Positions 9,194 through 18,854 of a DNA stretch of 64,000 nt are shown piece by piece. The stretch comes from Dyadobacter sp. CY345 (GTDB lineage: Bacteria > Bacteroidota > Bacteroidia > Cytophagales > Spirosomataceae). Where the stretch lies: assembly GCF_021502725.1 (NCBI RefSeq), contig NZ_JAKFFS010000001.1, forward strand, positions 744,001 through 808,000. Reading direction: 5' to 3'. A program made the translations under genes and the position numbers. Below the pieces are notes generated by a model. That model worked only from the letters and a program-made list of their open reading frames with translations, made no database searches and was not told the DNA's origin. Every line of letters starts with the position of its first letter. The stretch's first letter is position 1.

Positions 9194-9310
9194 ATCTTAT
9201 GGAATTTTAAAGTTCAAATTTTATTTAAATCAACGGATGACCGCATATGATAAAGGTACCAATTTACAGTCAAAATAATCGGATCGAATTTATTTCTAAA
9301 CTTTTTATAA

Positions 9311-10252
9311 TCAGTTTTTTACTTCGGTAAACTTTAATTTTGGCAACATCATTGCACTTTGGATGATCTGAAATTCAATATTTAAAATTCCAGCTTCTGC
9401 CTTAAAATCAACCTTTTCAGCGTCGTCAGTTGGTTTGTGATAGTCATCATGCCCTCCGGTATGGAAAAATAAAACCGGAATTTGTTTGGCATAAAATGAG
9501 CCGTGATCTGAACCTCCGCTGCCGGCTGCGTCTGTAAAAAATTTAATATCACTTTTTACAGGTTTGAAAATTTCCGGCCACTGATCACTCGTTCCAAAAC
9601 CACCGATTCCGACACCTCGGTCGGGGTTATATCTGCCGATCATATCCATGTTACACATAAAGCTGATTTTGCTTAACGGCAGGGTGGGATTGTTCACAAA
9701 ATGTTTCGATCCTAAAAGTCCCAACTCTTCCGCACCGAATGCTATGAAAAGAAAGTTGTAGGGTTCCTTGGTATCGTTACCCGAAAAATAACGTGCCAAT
9801 TCCAGCAAACCCGCAACGCCAGAAGCATTGTCGTCTGCCCCATTGTGTATTTTTCCCTCAGGATGGTCATCTTTTGAACTTCCCTGGTTTCCTAGTCCCA
9901 GATGATCAAAATGCGCACCGATTACAATTGTGAATTCTGCGCCGTTATCCAAGAAGCCGATCACATTCTGAGTTTTGCGTAAACTATCCGGAACAACAAC
10001 ACGCCGGACTTTTGCAATAAATTCCTGCCTGAAACCATCCGTGCCCAAAGGCTTTAATTTATATTTTTTAAATTCTTTTTCGACGTAAGACGCCGCTTTT
10101 GCATTTTCCTTACCTCCTGTCCCGCGGCCTTTCATTTTGTCGGAAGCAAGTTTGTATATATGTTTTGAAATAATTTCAGGTGAAGGAGAAATCGTTTGCG
10201 CCGAGACATTAATAATCGAGAATAAAAAAAGAGTCGAAAAAAGGTATTTCAT
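9311..10252 (-). CDS. M28-family zinc metallopeptidase, exported
   Basis: 313 residues from the chosen ATG (MKYLFSTLFLFSIINVSAQ, a complete signal peptide); a start ten codons upstream would add a non-signal prefix. This is a co-catalytic di-zinc aminopeptidase fold. Metal ligands and base are visible in GAHFDHLGLG, NGADDNASGVAGLLE, AFGAEELGLLGS, CNMDMIGRY and FFHTGGHDDYH. It probably removes N-terminal residues from peptides in the periplasm or outside the cell. It is co-oriented with the GH3 fusion gene upstream, with a hairpin between them. Confidence 0.93.
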   Translation of the reverse strand: MKYLFSTLFLFSIINVSAQTISPSPEIISKHIYKLASDKMKGRGTGGKENAKAASYVEKEFKKYKLKPLGTDGFRQEFIAKVRRVVVPDSLRKTQNVIGFLDNGAEFTIVIGAHFDHLGLGNQGSSKDDHPEGKIHNGADDNASGVAGLLELARYFSGNDTKEPYNFLFIAFGAEELGLLGSKHFVNNPTLPLSKISFMCNMDMIGRYNPDRGVGIGGFGTSDQWPEIFKPVKSDIKFFTDAAGSGGSDHGSFYAKQIPVLFFHTGGHDDYHKPTDDAEKVDFKAEAGILNIEFQIIQSAMMLPKLKFTEVKN

Positions 10253-10295
10253 TAGCAGTAAAATTGAAGGATGATCAGGCAATGGTAAAATAGAG

Positions 10296-10319
10296 AGGGA
10301 GGCCCCGCAGAACCTCCCT
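10296..10319 (-). terminator. hairpin after the GH3 fusion gene
   Basis: Perfect 7-base arms AGGGAGG/CCTCCCT with a 10-base loop, 23 bases after the GH3 fusion stop. The minus strand continues CTCTATTTT, a weak T-run, so attenuation rather than full termination is possible. Confidence 0.55.
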
Positions 10320-10341
10320 GATTATTTGATTAATAGAAAAA

Positions 10342-13314
10342 TTACTTCTTAATTTTTCTTAGCTCATCGTAAATAACGTCCATGATAGCTGTACGAGTAT
10401 TAAGCGACGAGACTTTTGGGTTATCTCTTGTCGGATAAACCCGGTTGGAAAGAAAAACATAATTCAGATTTACCGAGGGATCAGCCCATACCATTATACC
10501 CGTAAAACCGGTATGACCGAAACTCACCGGGTGTGCATACTTTGGCGCGTTCCCTGTGAATTTAAAAGAAGGCTTATCAAATCCTAAACCGCGGCGACTT
10601 CCCATTTCAGGGTATTGATAACGGGTGAATTCGAATAGGGCATCTTTGCTTAACAATTGTTTTCCTCCATAATAACCTTTCTGTAAATACATCTGCCAAA
10701 CTTTCATGACGTCATTAGCATCTCCAAAAAGTCCTGCATGGCCACTTAATCCACCTAGCAAAGCAGCTGCTTCATCATGAACTTGTCCATGAATTAATGT
10801 TTGACGGAAGAAGGTATCACGCTCAGTAGGAACGATCTGATCCAGATTATAAAAACGTCTCGGATTAAAAGTAAGTGAGGTAGCACCCAATTTTTTATAG
10901 AAATTGTTTTTAAGATAATCCTCAAATTCTACGCCGGTCAGACTTTTTACGATTTGTGGATAAAGTATGAAGGACAAATCACTATAAACATAACCTTCCT
11001 CAGGATTTAATGGTGACTCAGCAATCTCTTTATATAATTTTTTGCCATAATTTTTACGAAGAAAAAGACTGTCGCCTACGACCGAAGTCGGATATTTTGC
11101 TGACTGCTTCGTGCTGAAAAGTTTCTTTTTCAAAGTTCCATCCGGATTTTTAACTTCTTTCCAGAACATAATATAAGATTTCAAACGCGCACTATGGGTC
11201 AGAATACGTCGCCATGACAAATCTGCTTTGTTTGATTTTTTGAAATCAGGCAGATAATCCTTCATCGTGGCATCCAGGTCAAACTTCTTTTGATCATACA
11301 AACTCATCAAGGCAAGGGTTGAAGCTGTAATTTTGGTGACGGACGCCAGGTCATATAAATCGGTCAGTTTCACCGTCGCTAAACCTTCGTAAGTATGTTT
11401 TCCATAAGCTTTTCTGAAAAACACTTTTCCATCTTTCGCAAGTTGTACTACACAGCCAGGCGTTGCTTTGGCCGTAATGGCCAGATTTGCAATAGAATCA
11501 ATCTTGAAAGTTATCAATTTTGAATCCATACCAAGCTCTTCAGGAATGGTATATTTCAAGCGTTCCAAAGCAGGCGTATCGATACCCAGCGCATACGGAA
11601 ATTTCGCATTGACTGTAACCGGCAGTTTCCCTCTTGCCGGGATTGCTCCAAATATTAATTGCGCAGAAAGATCCTGTGTGAAAGGTGTCAGCTGATAGGC
11701 CATAACCAGTGCTTTTGCAGCTTCCGGCGTTGTAATTTTATTTAAAACATAAGGATTTCCAAACACAGAAACGACTGCCTTTTTCGTTGCCATAAGCTCC
11801 TGTAACATGGCGCTCATCTGCTCCGTCAATCCATAATTAACGCGCGGCGAAATACTGCTTAAATGCAAACCAACCAATAAAAGGTTATAGTCTTTCACTT
11901 TCGCACGAACGGCTTCAATTTGTTGAGGAGTCGCTTTGGCAGGAATGACAAAATGGTCTACTTTGGTATATAACCCGAGTGTGTTTTGGAAAGTTGTTAT
12001 CGAATCAGCGCCCAGAGATATTGATGCAATTTTTAGCGTATCAAGTTCACGCAGCGGAAGTATGTTGCCATCATTTTTCAAAACGGTCAACGCTTTTTCA
12101 GTTAACAACCGGTTTGTTAATTCTGCCGATTTTGGGTTCAGATCTTCATAAAGGTTTGTCAGATCGACAGGTTTGTAATGATTCAAACCAACCCAGGCTT
12201 TGGCTTCCAGAACTTTCTTGCAACGAAAATCTATTTCGGCCTGCGAAATCCGGCCTTCCGAGATACTTTTTTTGATTTCTGCAACGGCCTTGGAAACGTC
12301 TTCTGTAAATTCCAGAATATCCATTCCTGCTTCCAGTCCCATTGCATCCGCCTTTCCATCTGCAAAATATTTTGTAACGCCCTTCATGTTCATCGCATCA
12401 GAATAAATCAAACCCTGATATCCCAGTTTGTTACGAAGAAGGTCTGTAACAATCGGCTTGGATAATGTAGAAGGCAGATTCGGTGTGTTATCCAACGCAG
12501 GAATGCTCAAATGCGCGATCATCATTCCCGATAAGCCATTGTTCATAAGGACTTTGAAAGGATACAATTCCAAAGTGTCCAATCTGGTAATATTATGATT
12601 GATCAGTGGAAGATCGTAATGAGAATCAACACCTGTATCACCATGTCCCGGGAAATGTTTTGCGCTGGTTAACAGACCGTTATCCTGCATTCCTTTCATA
12701 TAAGCAACGGCCTTTTCAGCAACTTTATATTTATTTTCTCCAAAAGAACGGAAGCTGATCACCGGATTGTTGGGGTTGTTATTGATATCCGCTACCGGTG
12801 CAAAATTGATATGCATTCCAAGCCTTTTGGCTTGCTGCGCCAGCTCTTTTCCCATCTGGTAAATCAAGTCATCATTTCCCTGAATGGCACCCAAAGTCAT
12901 CTGATATGGATAACGAACCGTGCTGTCGATGCGCATCGCAAGACCGAATTCAGCGTCCATTGCCACTAATAGAGGCACTTTGGAAATTGACTGGTAATAA
13001 TTTGTAAGCTTTGCCTGAGGTACGGGTCCGCCCTGGAAAAATACTACTCCGCCAATTCTATTTTCTTTGATCAGTTTTTCGATCACGGCGGGATTGCTCG
13101 TTTTAGGATCAATTACGGCCCGCTTCACATCCGAAACCGCGGCTACCATAATTAATTGAGAAATCCGCTCGTCGGGAGTTAAGGTGGCAAAAACAGAATC
13201 AACCCATTGTCGATTTTTATTTAAAAATTGAGGAGGCGTTGTAGTTTGTGCCTGAACCGTGTGAATCGCAAACAGTAAAAATTGAAATACGAAGAAAATT
13301 ATAGCTTTTTTCAT
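10342..13314 (-). CDS. GH3 beta-N-acetylhexosaminidase fused to a class C beta-lactamase-type serine hydrolase
   Basis: A 990-residue exported two-enzyme protein. A signal peptide ends at VQAQ. A NagZ-like GH3 domain (about 40-370) has the KHFPGHGDT loop at 219-227 and the probable nucleophile Asp306 in SDAMNM. A GH3 C-terminal-type alpha/beta region runs about 390-570. A serine beta-lactamase/D,D-peptidase-type domain follows from about 590, with SVTK at 658-661 and YSD at 777-779. NagZ-type enzymes trim GlcNAc from muropeptides and the second domain resembles peptidoglycan or peptide hydrolases, so a joint role in cell-wall recycling is a reasonable inference. The same fusion is known in Bacteroidota. 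Confidence 0.93.
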   Translation of the reverse strand: MKKAIIFFVFQFLLFAIHTVQAQTTTPPQFLNKNRQWVDSVFATLTPDERISQLIMVAAVSDVKRAVIDPKTSNPAVIEKLIKENRIGGVVFFQGGPVPQAKLTNYYQSISKVPLLVAMDAEFGLAMRIDSTVRYPYQMTLGAIQGNDDLIYQMGKELAQQAKRLGMHINFAPVADINNNPNNPVISFRSFGENKYKVAEKAVAYMKGMQDNGLLTSAKHFPGHGDTGVDSHYDLPLINHNITRLDTLELYPFKVLMNNGLSGMMIAHLSIPALDNTPNLPSTLSKPIVTDLLRNKLGYQGLIYSDAMNMKGVTKYFADGKADAMGLEAGMDILEFTEDVSKAVAEIKKSISEGRISQAEIDFRCKKVLEAKAWVGLNHYKPVDLTNLYEDLNPKSAELTNRLLTEKALTVLKNDGNILPLRELDTLKIASISLGADSITTFQNTLGLYTKVDHFVIPAKATPQQIEAVRAKVKDYNLLLVGLHLSSISPRVNYGLTEQMSAMLQELMATKKAVVSVFGNPYVLNKITTPEAAKALVMAYQLTPFTQDLSAQLIFGAIPARGKLPVTVNAKFPYALGIDTPALERLKYTIPEELGMDSKLITFKIDSIANLAITAKATPGCVVQLAKDGKVFFRKAYGKHTYEGLATVKLTDLYDLASVTKITASTLALMSLYDQKKFDLDATMKDYLPDFKKSNKADLSWRRILTHSARLKSYIMFWKEVKNPDGTLKKKLFSTKQSAKYPTSVVGDSLFLRKNYGKKLYKEIAESPLNPEEGYVYSDLSFILYPQIVKSLTGVEFEDYLKNNFYKKLGATSLTFNPRRFYNLDQIVPTERDTFFRQTLIHGQVHDEAAALLGGLSGHAGLFGDANDVMKVWQMYLQKGYYGGKQLLSKDALFEFTRYQYPEMGSRRGLGFDKPSFKFTGNAPKYAHPVSFGHTGFTGIMVWADPSVNLNYVFLSNRVYPTRDNPKVSSLNTRTAIMDVIYDELRKIKK

Positions 13315-13411
13315 GAATCGGAATAGAAATAGTATCGAGTTTCCAAAGTTTGGAAAAAAACGGACTTAAACAAAGCTTACTATTTTTAGATGTTCGCTAA
13401 GTTTAAACTAT

Positions 13412-14599
13412 TCAGGCGAATGCAAGGCCAAGAAGAAGACCGGCGAGAATTAAAATATAGGATGGGAATTTTGTAAAAAACAGTATAAGTAATGTGCCGG
13501 CGACGGTGAGTACAGATTGCCAGTTAGTCGCCATCGGTTCGAACATGGATACCGCGGCAGCTATCGTAAGTCCGCAGCTTGTGGCATGAATTCCATTAAG
13601 AGAAGCACGAATCCCACGAAATTTTTTCAGTTGGTCCCAGATCGGATAAGCGAAAAATATGAAGAATGTGCCCGGCAGGAAAATTCCGGCTGTGGCAACA
13701 AAGCCGCCAATGATTTGGCCGGTGATACCAAATTCCTGCATCGATAAACTGCCAACATAGGTTGCTATTGAAAAAACAGGTCCGGGAACAACTTGCGTCA
13801 GAGCCATTCCGGAAAGGAATTCCTGGTCGGTCAAATAATGTTTAAATTCTACAAATTCGTTATAAAGGATTGGAATTAAAACTTGTCCGCCTCCGAAAAC
13901 CAGGCTTCCGTTACGATAAAAATTTTCAAACAAACGGACGGGTAGTGATTTTGTGACTGTACCAATTCCCGCAGCTACGATTAAAACAGATATCCAGAAA
14001 ATAATCGGTCGCCAGGTGATCCGTATCGGCCCACGCTCCATTTTTTCATGCTTTCTGAAATTCAGCGAAGCCGCCACTCCGCCGGAAATAATCAGCAGTG
14101 GCGTCATATATGGCGATGGAAATAAATAAGCGAGGATCGTAGAAATGATCAAAAAAGACCAGCCTTGAAAATTATGAATTACTTTACGGGCAATTGCGTA
14201 GCCGCCGTGCATCAGAAATGCAACAGCCATTGGCCCTACGAATTTGGTAAAAGACAACGATATTTGCTTCTGTTCAAGCATATGAATACCAATGGCCGCC
14301 AGGGTCATCAGCAGCATAGCTGGTAAGGACCACACAAGCAAAGTCAGATAGGCGAGGGGCTGCCCGCCGATTTTCAGACCAATTGCAGTAACAGTTTGTG
14401 TCGAACTTGGGCCCGGTAATACCTGGCATAGCGCCTGTAATTCCAGCAATTCCTCTTCTGTGATATATCTGCGCTTTTTTACGAGCCGCTCGATCATCAT
14501 CATAAGGTGAACCTGTGGACCTCCAAATGCTGTGAACGACAGCAAAAGGATGTCCAGTAGGTAAATGATGTATCGAAATCGCCGAATCGGATGGTTCAA
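13412..14599 (-). CDS. chrA: ChrA-type chromate transporter (two CHR domains)
   Basis: A 395-residue membrane protein with about ten helices and two CHR half-domains. The first half holds FTAFGGPQVH and CQVLPGPSSTQT; the second holds FGGGQVLIPILYNEF and TQVVPGPVFSI, the paired motifs of the long-chain CHR family. Such proteins export chromate, but many have no proven substrate, so chrA is a family label. It starts 12 bases after the oxygenase stop on the same strand and is probably co-transcribed with it. Confidence 0.88.
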   Translation of the reverse strand: MNHPIRRFRYIIYLLDILLLSFTAFGGPQVHLMMMIERLVKKRRYITEEELLELQALCQVLPGPSSTQTVTAIGLKIGGQPLAYLTLLVWSLPAMLLMTLAAIGIHMLEQKQISLSFTKFVGPMAVAFLMHGGYAIARKVIHNFQGWSFLIISTILAYLFPSPYMTPLLIISGGVAASLNFRKHEKMERGPIRITWRPIIFWISVLIVAAGIGTVTKSLPVRLFENFYRNGSLVFGGGQVLIPILYNEFVEFKHYLTDQEFLSGMALTQVVPGPVFSIATYVGSLSMQEFGITGQIIGGFVATAGIFLPGTFFIFFAYPIWDQLKKFRGIRASLNGIHATSCGLTIAAAVSMFEPMATNWQSVLTVAGTLLILFFTKFPSYILILAGLLLGLAFA

Positions 14600-14611
14600 G
14601 AGCGTGGGTGA

Positions 14612-15568
14612 TTATTTTTTTAATCCCAATTCACGTAAACGCTCATCCAGAAATTCTCCGGCAGTCATATTTACATACATTTTAGGAAATTCAGTGCTCA
14701 CGCAGCTTTCCAGACTCGCCAGATTCATATCTGCGCGGGGGTGCATGAAAAATGGAATTGAAAAACGCGAAGTACCCATTTTTTCACGCGGCGGATTGAC
14801 AACCCGATGAATAGTTGATTTTAATTTATGGTTCGTCAGGCGGTCAAGCATATCGCCAACATTAACGACAATCTGATCAGGAAGCGCTGTAATTGCAATC
14901 CACTTACCGTCGCGTCGCAAAACTTCCAGACCTTCCGCACTTGCACCCATGAGTAATGTGATCAGATTGATATCACCATGCGCCGCAGCTCTAACCGCGC
15001 CATCAGGTACTAAATCAGGATTTTCAATAGGGAAATAATGAAGCGCACGAAGGATGCTGTCGCCATTTTTTACTTTATCTTCAAAATAATCTTCGGAAAG
15101 GCCGAGGTAAACAGCAATAGCGCGAAGCAACGTTTTGCCGGCATTTTCAAAAGTTTTATACACTTCAACAGTATATTGCTCAAATTCAGGAAGCTCTGTC
15201 GGAAATACGTTTTTCGCCATATCACCAATCGGTTCAGGCTGACCTACGTGGTAGAATTCCTTTAAATCTGCGACTTTAAAACCTTTGGCAGTTTCCTTTC
15301 CTTTTCCAATATAACCCCGTTGTCCAAACAATTCCGGAAACTCGTATTTCTTTTTTTCCGGCTCAGAAAAGGAGAAAAAACGCTGTACGATATCGTAGAG
15401 TTTTATTCTTAAATCATCGCTAAGTCCATGATTCTTAATCGCAACAAATCCTATATTGGTAAATGCAGAACCAAGGTCCGCAACAAATTTTGCTTTTTTT
15501 TGCGCATCTCCTGAGGTAAAATCTGACAGGTCCAGGGACGGCACTTCTTCTAATAATGCAGGTTCCAT
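14612..15568 (-). CDS. isopenicillin N synthase-like 2-oxoglutarate/Fe(II) oxygenase
   Basis: 318 residues, cytoplasmic, with the double-stranded beta-helix oxygenase fold. The N-terminal DIOX_N region contains NIGFVAIKNHGL. The iron triad is His197, Asp199 (HGD) and His254 (STIHRVVNPP), and the 2-oxoglutarate contact is Arg268-x-Ser270. Homologues act on diverse small substrates and the real one cannot be inferred; nothing nearby suggests beta-lactam synthesis. It is the first gene of an apparent two-gene unit with the ChrA-type transporter. Confidence 0.9.
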   Translation of the reverse strand: MEPALLEEVPSLDLSDFTSGDAQKKAKFVADLGSAFTNIGFVAIKNHGLSDDLRIKLYDIVQRFFSFSEPEKKKYEFPELFGQRGYIGKGKETAKGFKVADLKEFYHVGQPEPIGDMAKNVFPTELPEFEQYTVEVYKTFENAGKTLLRAIAVYLGLSEDYFEDKVKNGDSILRALHYFPIENPDLVPDGAVRAAAHGDINLITLLMGASAEGLEVLRRDGKWIAITALPDQIVVNVGDMLDRLTNHKLKSTIHRVVNPPREKMGTSRFSIPFFMHPRADMNLASLESCVSTEFPKMYVNMTAGEFLDERLRELGLKK

Positions 15569-15844
15569 AATTCTTTTTTATGCAAAGTATAAAACAATCT
15601 GTTGTTCATGCAACTAAATTTCCTGAACATTCAATCCCCTCATACGCTTGACGACCGTAGTTTGTTGAGTATAAATTTATGTCAGGTATGTAAATTCTGG
15701 TATTGATAATAGAAATTGTGTTGTTACAAAATGAACGAAGTTCGATTATTTAAGGGATAGCTCTATATTTACGCCTGATTTAATACCGATTTGAGGTCTG
15801 ATATTCAAATTTGGATTAAACAACAACGTATACTTTAAAAGCAA

Positions 15845-17272
15845 ATGCTCTTTAATTCATTACATTTCTTACTATTTTTTATTTTTGTAACAACCTTTTA
15901 TTATACCCTTCCCTACAAATTCCGGTGGGTACTCTTGCTCGCAGCGAGTGCCTATTTTTACGCTTCGTTTATTCCGGTTTATCTTGTAATTCTGGGTGTT
16001 GTTATTGTCATAGATTATTTCGCGGGAATCTGGATAGAAAATGCCCAAGGTCGAAAGCGGCTGTTTATTTTGATATTAAGTCTCGTTGCGAACGTTGGAT
16101 TTCTCGCTTTTTTCAAATATTTCGATTTCCTCAACAACAACATTACTTACGCGCTGCAACTTATTGGGCAGAAAAATGAAATGCCGCCTTTAAGAGAAAT
16201 GTTTCCCGCGCTTATACTGCCGATCGGACTGTCATTTCACACGTTTCAGTCCATGAGTTATACCATTGAAGTCTACCGGGGAAACCAGAAAGCTGAATAT
16301 AACTTCGGAATTTATTCATTATACGTACTTTTTTACCCGCAACTCGTAGCAGGGCCGATCGAACGTCCTCAAAACGTGTTATGGCAGTTTCGGGAAAAAT
16401 TCGCTTATGACTGGGAAAATGTTAGAACCGGGCTCACGCTGATTGCCTGGGGAATGTTCAAAAAGGTTGTGATAGCTGACCGACTTGCGCTCGTAACGGA
16501 TCCAGCCTATGCAGATGTTAAAAATCAAGGTCCGGCGGCTTTGTTGATAGCAACATTTTTCTATTGTTTTCAAATTTACTGTGATTTCTCAGGTTACTCC
16601 GACATCGCGATCGGAACGGCGAGAGTTATGGGTTTCAAACTTATGACAAACTTTAATGCACCGTATTTCGCAGAATCCATTTCAGAATTCTGGAAACGGT
16701 GGCATATCTCGCTCTCAACGTGGTTTCGTGATTACGTATACATTCCTCTCGGCGGAAATAGAAGATCCAAAAGCAGAGTTTATTTTAACACGATGACTAT
16801 CTTTCTGCTTAGCGGTTTGTGGCACGGTGCCGACTGGAAATTTATAATCTGGGGTTGTATTCATGGAGTATATCTGATCCTGGCACAAATTTTCAATACG
16901 CATGCGATTTTCCGCCCTGATCATGCCGGAAAGGGCGGGCCTCTGCCAGTCAGGATATTTCATATTATCTGGACATTTTTGCTTGTCGCGCTGGCGTGGA
17001 TATTTTTTCGGGCAAATAGTGTTTCAGAGGCCTTTCAGATCATTGAAAAAATATTCACCTTCTCTGCTTACGAAATCCCTGAACTTGCCATGAACAGCGG
17101 CGAATTTATTTTCTCCCTGGCTCTATTGATTCTGCTGATGGTTAAGGATAAATTTTTTGCCAAATATGTTCCGGATACAAAAATGTTCTGGATCTTATTC
17201 ACTATCACTTGCCTCTGCTGTTATCTGTTTGGGGTTTTTACAAGCAATCAGTTTATCTATTTCCAATTTTAG
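15845..17272 (+). CDS. MBOAT-family O-acyltransferase (AlgI/DltB-like)
   Basis: A 475-residue polytopic inner-membrane protein. MBOAT marks are SEFWKRWHISLSTWFRDYVY, the PLGG loop, and SGLWHGADWKFIIWG with the catalytic-type histidine. Proteins of this type pass acyl (usually acetyl) groups across the membrane to a partner that modifies an exported polysaccharide. The next gene, three bases downstream, is an SGNH-type protein and is the natural partner. The short-chain donor and polymer acceptor cannot be read from the sequence. Confidence 0.93.
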   Translation: MLFNSLHFLLFFIFVTTFYYTLPYKFRWVLLLAASAYFYASFIPVYLVILGVVIVIDYFAGIWIENAQGRKRLFILILSLVANVGFLAFFKYFDFLNNNITYALQLIGQKNEMPPLREMFPALILPIGLSFHTFQSMSYTIEVYRGNQKAEYNFGIYSLYVLFYPQLVAGPIERPQNVLWQFREKFAYDWENVRTGLTLIAWGMFKKVVIADRLALVTDPAYADVKNQGPAALLIATFFYCFQIYCDFSGYSDIAIGTARVMGFKLMTNFNAPYFAESISEFWKRWHISLSTWFRDYVYIPLGGNRRSKSRVYFNTMTIFLLSGLWHGADWKFIIWGCIHGVYLILAQIFNTHAIFRPDHAGKGGPLPVRIFHIIWTFLLVALAWIFFRANSVSEAFQIIEKIFTFSAYEIPELAMNSGEFIFSLALLILLMVKDKFFAKYVPDTKMFWILFTITCLCCYLFGVFTSNQFIYFQF

Positions 17273-17275
17273 GCT

Positions 17276-18319
17276 ATGGGATATATGAATAGTTTAGTCC
17301 GATATGTCGCACTGTTTGTGTCCGGGATTATTTTCGTGATCAGTTTGTCGCCGGTTTTACAAAGAAAAATCGCTGCCAAAGGCTGGATTCCTGACCAATA
17401 TCGATTTGGTGATCTGTACAATACTTCAAATCTGAGAAAGTTTAAGGAGCTTGATTATAAAAAAAATGCAACGCTTTTACCGTCGGATAAACCAAAAGTA
17501 AAATCGCAGAATGTTGATCTCTATACGATTGGAGATAGTTTCACACCGATGGATACAAGCTTTTACGCAGGACGTAAAAACTTTCACATCTGGTTGGGTG
17601 CCTATATTGATACTGTAAAACTCGACACATCAAAAAAGTCAATTCTGGTTATTGAGGTGATTGAAAGAACAATTCAGGAGCGATTGCGAAGTGACTATAA
17701 AGCATTGTATTTTGATAAGGGATTTCAGATTGAGGGAAAATTGAGGCCAAAAGCTCCTGAGGAAGCAGCGGAGGAACCGTCGTTCTGGTGGGATAAATTT
17801 GGCGATCAGATCAATCAGCGAATAGAATTTTTGCTATTTAATTATGACCCATTCCTGAAATTAAAAGAGTTGAAATCAAAAATCATGTTATCCTGGTTTG
17901 ACAGGACACATACCGGAGCGATCATTTCCAGAAATCATGAATATCTATTTTACAATATCGAAGCGGACAGGAAAAATGGATTGTCTCCTTTTTATAATAT
18001 TTCACCCGGATCGGTTGATACGATTGTAAATAACATGAACAACATTCGCGATTATTATAAAGGAGCGGGATTTGATGAGGTGTATTTTTGTTTCGTTCCA
18101 AACAAAGTAACGGTTTGCGAAAATGACCGCTTTCCATATAACAACCAAATTTCGAGGATAGAAACACATCCGAAACTTCGAACGCCGATTCTTTCGATAC
18201 AGGATACAATCCGCAGTCACCCGGAATGGTATCATTTAGGAGACGGGCACTGGACAATAAAAGGTCAGCGTTACTGGTTGAAAACAGTTAACCAGTTGGT
18301 AAGGGAGTGGGAGGATTAA
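17276..18319 (+). CDS. SGNH-hydrolase-like partner of the MBOAT acyltransferase
   Basis: 347 residues with one N-terminal membrane anchor (SLVRYVALFVSGIIFVISL) and a periplasmic remainder. TIGDSFTPMD around residues 86-95 matches the GDS-type nucleophile block, and YHLGDGHWTIKG near the C-terminus gives the Asp-x-x-His pair of SGNH/AlgJ/AlgX-like enzymes. Tight spacing after the MBOAT gene supports a two-gene O-acylation unit in which this protein carries out transfer to the polymer. No specific name is justified because overall similarity to AlgJ or DltD is not obvious by eye. Confidence 0.78.
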   Translation: MGYMNSLVRYVALFVSGIIFVISLSPVLQRKIAAKGWIPDQYRFGDLYNTSNLRKFKELDYKKNATLLPSDKPKVKSQNVDLYTIGDSFTPMDTSFYAGRKNFHIWLGAYIDTVKLDTSKKSILVIEVIERTIQERLRSDYKALYFDKGFQIEGKLRPKAPEEAAEEPSFWWDKFGDQINQRIEFLLFNYDPFLKLKELKSKIMLSWFDRTHTGAIISRNHEYLFYNIEADRKNGLSPFYNISPGSVDTIVNNMNNIRDYYKGAGFDEVYFCFVPNKVTVCENDRFPYNNQISRIETHPKLRTPILSIQDTIRSHPEWYHLGDGHWTIKGQRYWLKTVNQLVREWED

Positions 18320-18418
18320 AAAGCAGCTACTGACTTATAGAAAAAACTGGAATTTGTTACCATATCAACTGACGCAAGTCTAAACCATTAAAACTTAGTT
18401 AAATCTGGGATGTTTTAA

Positions 18419-18817
18419 ATGGTAGCGATTATGGTAACGAAAAAATATCTGGATGATCTGGAATACCAAATTACTGGCGCTTGTATTGATGTCCACAAAC
18501 ATCTTGGTCCTGGGCTTTTGGAAAGTGTATATCAAGAATGTCTTGCGCATGAACTACGTTTAAGACAAATCCTTTTCTCGCCGGAGCATACCATTGATGT
18601 TGTCTACAAAGGCTTTCATCTGGATACAGCCCTGCGTGTCGATTTTTTAATTAATAATTGTCTGGTAATGGAAATCAAGGCAGTAGATTCAATCCTGCCG
18701 ATACACGAAGCACAATTGCTGACTTATATGAAGTTGCTAAAAACTCCGAAAGGACTTTTAATCAATTTCAATTGCACCAACATCATTCAAAATGGCAAAA
18801 AACCATACGTAAACTAA
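18419..18817 (+). CDS. GxxExxY protein
   Basis: A small cytoplasmic protein (132 residues from the first ATG; an ATG four codons later, before VTKKYLDDL, is equally plausible). The name-giving motif is clear in LGPGLLESVYQECL (Gly, Glu, Tyr), with the family's DVHKHLGPG lead and RVDFLINNCLVMEIKA in the middle. The latter looks like a PD-(D/E)xK nuclease core (Asp...Glu-x-Lys), so a nuclease relation is possible but unproven. Function is unknown. It follows the acylation genes after 99 bases. Confidence 0.9.
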   Translation: MVAIMVTKKYLDDLEYQITGACIDVHKHLGPGLLESVYQECLAHELRLRQILFSPEHTIDVVYKGFHLDTALRVDFLINNCLVMEIKAVDSILPIHEAQLLTYMKLLKTPKGLLINFNCTNIIQNGKKPYVN

Positions 18818-18854
18818 TTCTACCGTAACCTGCTTTGAATATTTTAGCTTTTTA

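Noticed and set aside
13412..15568. Part of a beta-lactam antibiotic cluster (IPNS-like enzyme next to transporter and a beta-lactamase-type domain)
   Set aside because: No ACV synthetase or other pathway gene is present; the oxygenase superfamily is broad and the serine hydrolase is fused to a cell-wall enzyme.
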